A DNA stretch of 12,445 bases from an uncultured beta proteobacterium (GTDB lineage Bacteria; Pseudomonadota; Gammaproteobacteria; Burkholderiales; Burkholderiaceae_C): positions 1 to 12,445 of the forward strand of contig CAISLL010000303.1 of assembly GCA_903886165.1 (NCBI GenBank), in the 5' to 3' direction. Below the pieces are notes generated by a model that ran no database searches, was not told where the DNA came from, and saw only the letters and a program-made list of their open reading frames with translations. Positions 9,186-12,445 of the stretch are shown one piece after another. Position 1 is the first letter of the stretch. Every line of letters begins with the position of its first letter. Made by a program: the position numbers and the translations under genes.

Positions 9186-9478
9186 TGTGACCTTTCAGGT
9201 GGTTCTTTCAACATACTTAAAACTTCGCAGACTTCGTCTTGCTCCAGATTTGCATCAACTTGGGCCAACGTTTTGCGACCAAGGTGCAAATCCAGCAGGT
9301 CTGAATCGCTTAAATCCATTAGAACGTTCAGACCTTGCACCTGCTTGACAGTCAGAGTGGATGCGTACTTCTTGAAGAAACGTTCTATAAAAATGTCGTT
9401 TTCAAGCAAGCCACGGCGGCATCGCCACCGCAGCTTGCTGAGCATTCTTTCATCAATGAGATTGCCGGGTGCATCCAT
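9182..9478 (-). CDS. sdhE: FAD assembly factor SdhE (succinate dehydrogenase assembly factor 2 family)
   Basis: This is a small cytoplasmic protein of 98 residues in the SdhE/YgfY/Sdh5 (CptB) family, which helps attach FAD covalently to SdhA. The family signature RGxxE is present as RGLLE at residues 22-26, followed by DIFIERFF, and the rest is a small helical fold with an acidic C-terminal half (SDSDLLDL). Its position directly after sdhB supports the role. The ATG at 9478 is favoured, but there is no clear ribosome binding site. An in-frame TTG at 9493, 10 bases after the sdhB stop, would add five residues, and an ATG at residue 12 is also possible. The stop overlaps the gltA start (ATGA). 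Function is secure from family and neighbours; the start is not. Confidence 0.93.
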   Translation of the reverse strand: MDAPGNLIDERMLSKLRWRCRRGLLENDIFIERFFKKYASTLTVKQVQGLNVLMDLSDSDLLDLHLGRKTLAQVDANLEQDEVCEVLSMLKEPPERSQ

Positions 9479-9503
9479 GCTTGGTGTTGGCAAATGCTCG
9501 GGC

Positions 9504-10208
9504 TCAGATGGCCCGGCGCACCATCAACTCTTTGATTTTGCCAATCGCCTTGGTGGGGTTCAAGCCCTTCGGGCACACGTCCACACAGTTCATGATGGTG
9601 GTGCAACGGAAAAGACGATAAGGGTCTTCCAGGTTGTCCAGGCGCTCGCTGGTGGCGTCATCACGGCTGTCGGCAATGAATCGGTAGGCCTGCAACAGAC
9701 CCGCCGGACCGACAAATTTGTCTGGATTCCACCAGAACACCGGGCAACTGGTGGAGCAACTGGCGCATAAGATGCACTCGTACAAGCCATTGAGTTCTTC
9801 GCGCTCTTCCGGGCTTTGCAGACGCTCTTTTTCAGGGGGACGGGTGTTGTTGACAAGGTAAGGTTTGATCGAGTGGTACTGCTTGAAAAACAGCGTCATG
9901 TCGACGATCAGATCTCGCACGACCGGCAGGCCAGGTAGTGGTTTGAGAACGATGGTGTCTGGCAGTGTGCGCAAGTTAATGAGACAGGCCAAGCCATTCT
10001 TGCCATTGATGTTCATTGCATCCGATCCGCAAATGCCTTCGCGGCATGAACGTCGATAAGAGAGTGTCGGGTCAAGGGCCTTGAGTTTCACCAGCGCGTC
10101 GAGCAGCATGCGTTCACTGCCATCGAGTTCGAGCTCCAGTGTTTGCATATAGGGTTTTGCGTCGGTATCCGGGTTGTAACGGTAAATTTGAAAGGTACGT
10201 TTTGCCAT
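9504..10208 (-). CDS. sdhB: Succinate dehydrogenase iron-sulfur subunit
   Basis: This 234-residue subunit passes electrons from SdhA's FAD to ubiquinone through three clusters. The [2Fe-2S] ligands are Cys55, Cys60, Asp63 and Cys75; the Asp in place of a third Cys is the same as in E. coli SdhB. The [4Fe-4S] ligands are Cys145, Cys148 and Cys151 (CILCASC), with Cys155 following. The [3Fe-4S] cluster uses Cys202, Cys208 and Cys212. Trp160 in VFWWNP corresponds to the quinone-site tryptophan. Length is near the 238 residues of E. coli. The ATG at 10208 gives the normal MAKRTFQIYRYNPD start; only a weak AGAAAG precedes it. It follows sdhA after 51 bases and precedes sdhE by about 25. Confidence 0.98.
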   Translation of the reverse strand: MAKRTFQIYRYNPDTDAKPYMQTLELELDGSERMLLDALVKLKALDPTLSYRRSCREGICGSDAMNINGKNGLACLINLRTLPDTIVLKPLPGLPVVRDLIVDMTLFFKQYHSIKPYLVNNTRPPEKERLQSPEEREELNGLYECILCASCSTSCPVFWWNPDKFVGPAGLLQAYRFIADSRDDATSERLDNLEDPYRLFRCTTIMNCVDVCPKGLNPTKAIGKIKELMVRRAI

Positions 10209-10259
10209 GGTGTGCTTTCTGATTCGACTGGATTCAGGAGGTCGAGAATTGGGCTGGAC

Positions 10260-12065
10260 TTAGAAGGTGCGAACTTTGGGCGGAATGGATTCGACGGTCA
10301 GTGGTTTCATGTTCACTGGCTTGTAGCTCAGACTGTTCGTGGCACTGTCCCACAAGGTGTGCTTGAGCCAGTTGGCATCATCACGGCCCAATGGGCTGGT
10401 TGGATCATCCGCGGGGCGGTCGTAATCCATGACACTGTGCGCACCGCGACACTCGTGGCGCGCCGCAGCGGACACCATGGTCGACTGAGCCACCTCGATC
10501 ATGTTTTGAACCTCTAGCGCTTCAATACGCTCAGTGTTGAAAATTTGCGATTTGTCGGTCAGTTTGATATTGCCAACACGTTCACGCAATTTGGCGATTT
10601 TTGTCACCCCTTCGTCCATGCTGGCTTGTGTACGAAACACGCTGGCATGCTGTTGCATGGCATTGCGAATATCACCAGCAATGACTTGAGCGTATTCCCC
10701 TGTCGTAGCCGAGTTGAGACGGTCCAGCCTCTGGAGGGAAATGTCAGCGGCGTTTTCTGGCAGCGCTTTGTGCTCTTTATTTTTGTTGTGGTACTCGATG
10801 ATGTGCAGGCCGGCAGCGCGGCCGAACACCACAATGTCCAGCAAGGAGTTGGTGCCCAGGCGATTGGCGCCGTGCACACTGACACACGAACACTCGCCGA
10901 CTGCGTACAGTCCATTCACAACCTTCTGTGCGCCATTGCCGCCAGGCACAACCACCTGACCACTGATGCTGCTGGGAATGCCCCCCATCTGATAGTGATT
11001 GGTAGGAATCACCGGGATGGGTTCCTTGGTGATATCGACGTTGGCAAAGTTGTGGCCAATTTCCTGAACGCTCGGCAGGCGCAATGCGATGGTTTCTGCA
11101 CCCAGGTGCGTCATGTCGAGATTGATGTAGTCTTTGTTGGGGCCGCAACCACGACCTTCCTTGATTTCCTGGTCCATGCAGCGTGAGACAAAGTCGCGCG
11201 GTGCCAGGTCCTTCATGGTGGGTGCGTAACGCTCCATGAAGCGTTCGCCGTTGCTGTTGCGCAGAATAGCGCCTTCGCCGCGGCAACCTTCTGTGAGCAA
11301 CACACCCGCGCCGGCCACGCCGGTTGGGTGGAATTGCCAGAACTCCATGTCCTGTAGTGGAATGCCTGCCCGTGCCGCCATTCCAAGTCCGTCGCCGGTG
11401 TTGATAAAGGCGTTTGTGGACGCCGCGAAAATACGGCCGGCTCCACCAGAGGCCATCATCACGCTCTTGGCCTGTAAGATGTGCACTTCGCCGCTTTCCA
11501 TTTCAAGGGCCGTGACACCCACTACGTCGCCTTCGGCATCGCGTATCAGGTCAAGGGCCATCCATTCCACAAAGAAGTTGGTGCGGGCCTTGACGTTTTG
11601 CTGGTACAGCGTGTGCAACATGGCGTGCCCGGTGCGGTCGGCCGCCGCACAGGCGCGTTGAACCGGCTTTTCGCCGTAATTGCTGGAGTGGCCGCCAAAT
11701 GGGCGCTGGTAAATGGTACCGTCAGGGTTGCGGTCAAACGGCATGCCAAAGTGTTCAAGTTCGTAGACCACCTTGGGTGCCTCGCGGCACATGAACTCAA
11801 TGGCGTCCTGATCGCCCAGCCAATCTGACCCTTTGATGGTGTCGTAAAAATGGTAGTGCCAGTTGTCTTCGGCCATGTTACCCAGACTTGCCCCAATGCC
11901 GCCTTGTGCAGCCACAGTGTGCGAGCGTGTCGGAAATACTTTTGAGAGCACGGCGACATTGAGCCCCGCATTGGCGAGCTGAAGCGACGCGCTCATCCCG
12001 GCGCCGCCCGCGCCGATGATGACGACATCAAATTTGCGCTTGGTAAGTTTCGAAGTTGCAGTCAT
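10260..12065 (-). CDS. sdhA: Succinate dehydrogenase flavoprotein subunit
   Basis: This 601-residue subunit oxidises succinate to fumarate on the inner face of the cytoplasmic membrane. The FAD-binding loop GAGGAGM is at 18-24, and His49 in SHTVAAQGG is the covalent flavin attachment site. Active-site residues His246 (FHPTG), Glu259, Arg290 (APRDFVSR), His357 (HYQMGG) and Arg402 (NRLG) match His242, Glu255, Arg286, His354 and Arg399 of E. coli. It ends with PPKVRTF, typical of the family. Oddly, residue 25 after GAGGAGM is Ser where E. coli and human have Arg. The ATG at 12065 is chosen because homologues begin close to MTxTxKxxKRKFDVV; an in-frame GTG at 12098 would add 11 unlikely residues. 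It follows sdhD after 89 bases. Confidence 0.98.
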   Translation of the reverse strand: MTATSKLTKRKFDVVIIGAGGAGMSASLQLANAGLNVAVLSKVFPTRSHTVAAQGGIGASLGNMAEDNWHYHFYDTIKGSDWLGDQDAIEFMCREAPKVVYELEHFGMPFDRNPDGTIYQRPFGGHSSNYGEKPVQRACAAADRTGHAMLHTLYQQNVKARTNFFVEWMALDLIRDAEGDVVGVTALEMESGEVHILQAKSVMMASGGAGRIFAASTNAFINTGDGLGMAARAGIPLQDMEFWQFHPTGVAGAGVLLTEGCRGEGAILRNSNGERFMERYAPTMKDLAPRDFVSRCMDQEIKEGRGCGPNKDYINLDMTHLGAETIALRLPSVQEIGHNFANVDITKEPIPVIPTNHYQMGGIPSSISGQVVVPGGNGAQKVVNGLYAVGECSCVSVHGANRLGTNSLLDIVVFGRAAGLHIIEYHNKNKEHKALPENAADISLQRLDRLNSATTGEYAQVIAGDIRNAMQQHASVFRTQASMDEGVTKIAKLRERVGNIKLTDKSQIFNTERIEALEVQNMIEVAQSTMVSAAARHECRGAHSVMDYDRPADDPTSPLGRDDANWLKHTLWDSATNSLSYKPVNMKPLTVESIPPKVRTF

Positions 12066-12148
12066 GGTAAATTTTGTGTTAGTTATTGGTAAGTGCACCC
12101 AGGTGGCAGGAGTGACCTGGGATGCAGAGGCCTGGAGTTCTGAATCCG

Positions 12149-12165
12149 GGCGCCTTACAGGCGCC
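12149..12165 (-). repeat. Inverted repeat over the sdhD stop codon
   Basis: GGCGCC at 12149-12154 and 12160-12165 flank a 5-base spacer that includes the sdhD stop codon, giving a 6-bp GC hairpin in the mRNA. No T-run follows, so it is not a terminator. It could slow decay or shape expression between sdhD and sdhA, or be chance. The other 83 bases before sdhA show nothing recognisable. Confidence 0.35.
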
Positions 12166-12445
12166 AGAGGGCTTCAATGGCACCGCCGGTGCAAGCAACC
12201 AGCCACACGATGGCAAACACGTGCAGTACCAAACGCACGGCATAGGGTTTAACGTAATCCTGGAAGATATTGCGCATGCCAATCCAGACGTGGAACAGCA
12301 TGGAGAGCAGAACCAGGAGTGTGAGCGATTTCATCCACTGCGGGGAAAAAATGCCAGCCCACAGTTCATAGCCAATGGGCCCTTTGCTGAAGATCAGCTG
12401 AGCCAGTACCACCACCGTGAAAAGCGCCATCAGGACAGCCGTGAC
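12155..12445 (-). CDS. sdhD: Succinate dehydrogenase membrane anchor subunit SdhD, C-terminal part (cut by window edge)
   Basis: The last 96 residues of the small anchor subunit are visible; the frame is open to the right edge (VTAVLMALFTV...), so the ATG at 12430 is internal and the true start lies outside. With SdhC it anchors the enzyme and binds heme b and ubiquinone. The end of helix 1 (ALFTVVVLAQLIF), helix 2 (KSLTLLVLLSMLFHVWIGM) and helix 3 (VRLVLHVFAIVWLVA) are seen. The His in FHVWIGM matches the E. coli heme ligand His71, and the DYVKP segment matches the quinone-site Asp82-Tyr83. A missing N-terminus of about 20-25 residues would give a normal size. sdhC is expected upstream, outside the window. 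Confidence 0.94.
   Translation of the reverse strand, partial: VTAVLMALFTVVVLAQLIFSKGPIGYELWAGIFSPQWMKSLTLLVLLSMLFHVWIGMRNIFQDYVKPYAVRLVLHVFAIVWLVACTGGAIEALWRL

Noticed and set aside
1..12445. Search for a mobile island, defence system or novel cluster
   Set aside because: All genes are intact core-metabolism or housekeeping genes in one orientation with tight spacing. No transposase, integrase, attachment site or composition break was seen.

Overview
This window is a stretch of core-metabolism chromosome from a betaproteobacterium, most likely of the order Burkholderiales and, judging from the proteins, a Comamonadaceae member (Rhodoferax/Polaromonas-like). The taxonomic call rests on recalled family sequences and on the gene order sdhD-sdhA-sdhB-sdhE-gltA / leuC-entericidin-leuD-leuB-asd-fimV-truA, not on a search. 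All ten genes lie on the minus strand, so transcription runs from high to low coordinates. Both ends are cut: sdhD at the right edge and truA at the left edge are partial. No frameshift, broken gene, insertion sequence, tRNA, rRNA or CRISPR array was seen.

Right block (about 12445 to 7826): the TCA-cycle and respiratory cluster. It holds the end of sdhD (membrane anchor of succinate dehydrogenase), sdhA (flavoprotein), sdhB (iron-sulfur subunit), sdhE (factor needed to attach FAD to SdhA) and gltA (citrate synthase). sdhE and gltA share an ATGA overlap. The block ends in a strong Rho-independent terminator just after gltA (7826-7855). SdhC is expected just outside the window.

Middle block (7761 to 3157): leucine biosynthesis followed by asd. 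leuC and leuD (the two isopropylmalate isomerase subunits) are separated by a tiny entericidin-like lipoprotein gene that has its own good ribosome binding site. leuB (isopropylmalate dehydrogenase) and asd (aspartate-semialdehyde dehydrogenase, entry to Lys/Thr/Met synthesis) follow with short gaps. This looks like one transcription unit starting between the gltA terminator and leuC.

Left block (3018 to 1): a 247-bp intergenic region with a good sigma-70-like promoter and a 16/18 direct repeat leads into fimV, a large inner-membrane LysM/TPR hub protein. fimV then runs into truA (tRNA pseudouridine synthase) through a TTGA overlap. fimV and truA both appear to use TTG starts. Intergenic gaps are all under 300 bp.

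I found no undescribed system. The points worth a second look are small: the entericidin gene inside the leu operon, the non-ATG starts, a substitution in the SdhA FAD loop, and the repeats upstream of fimV.
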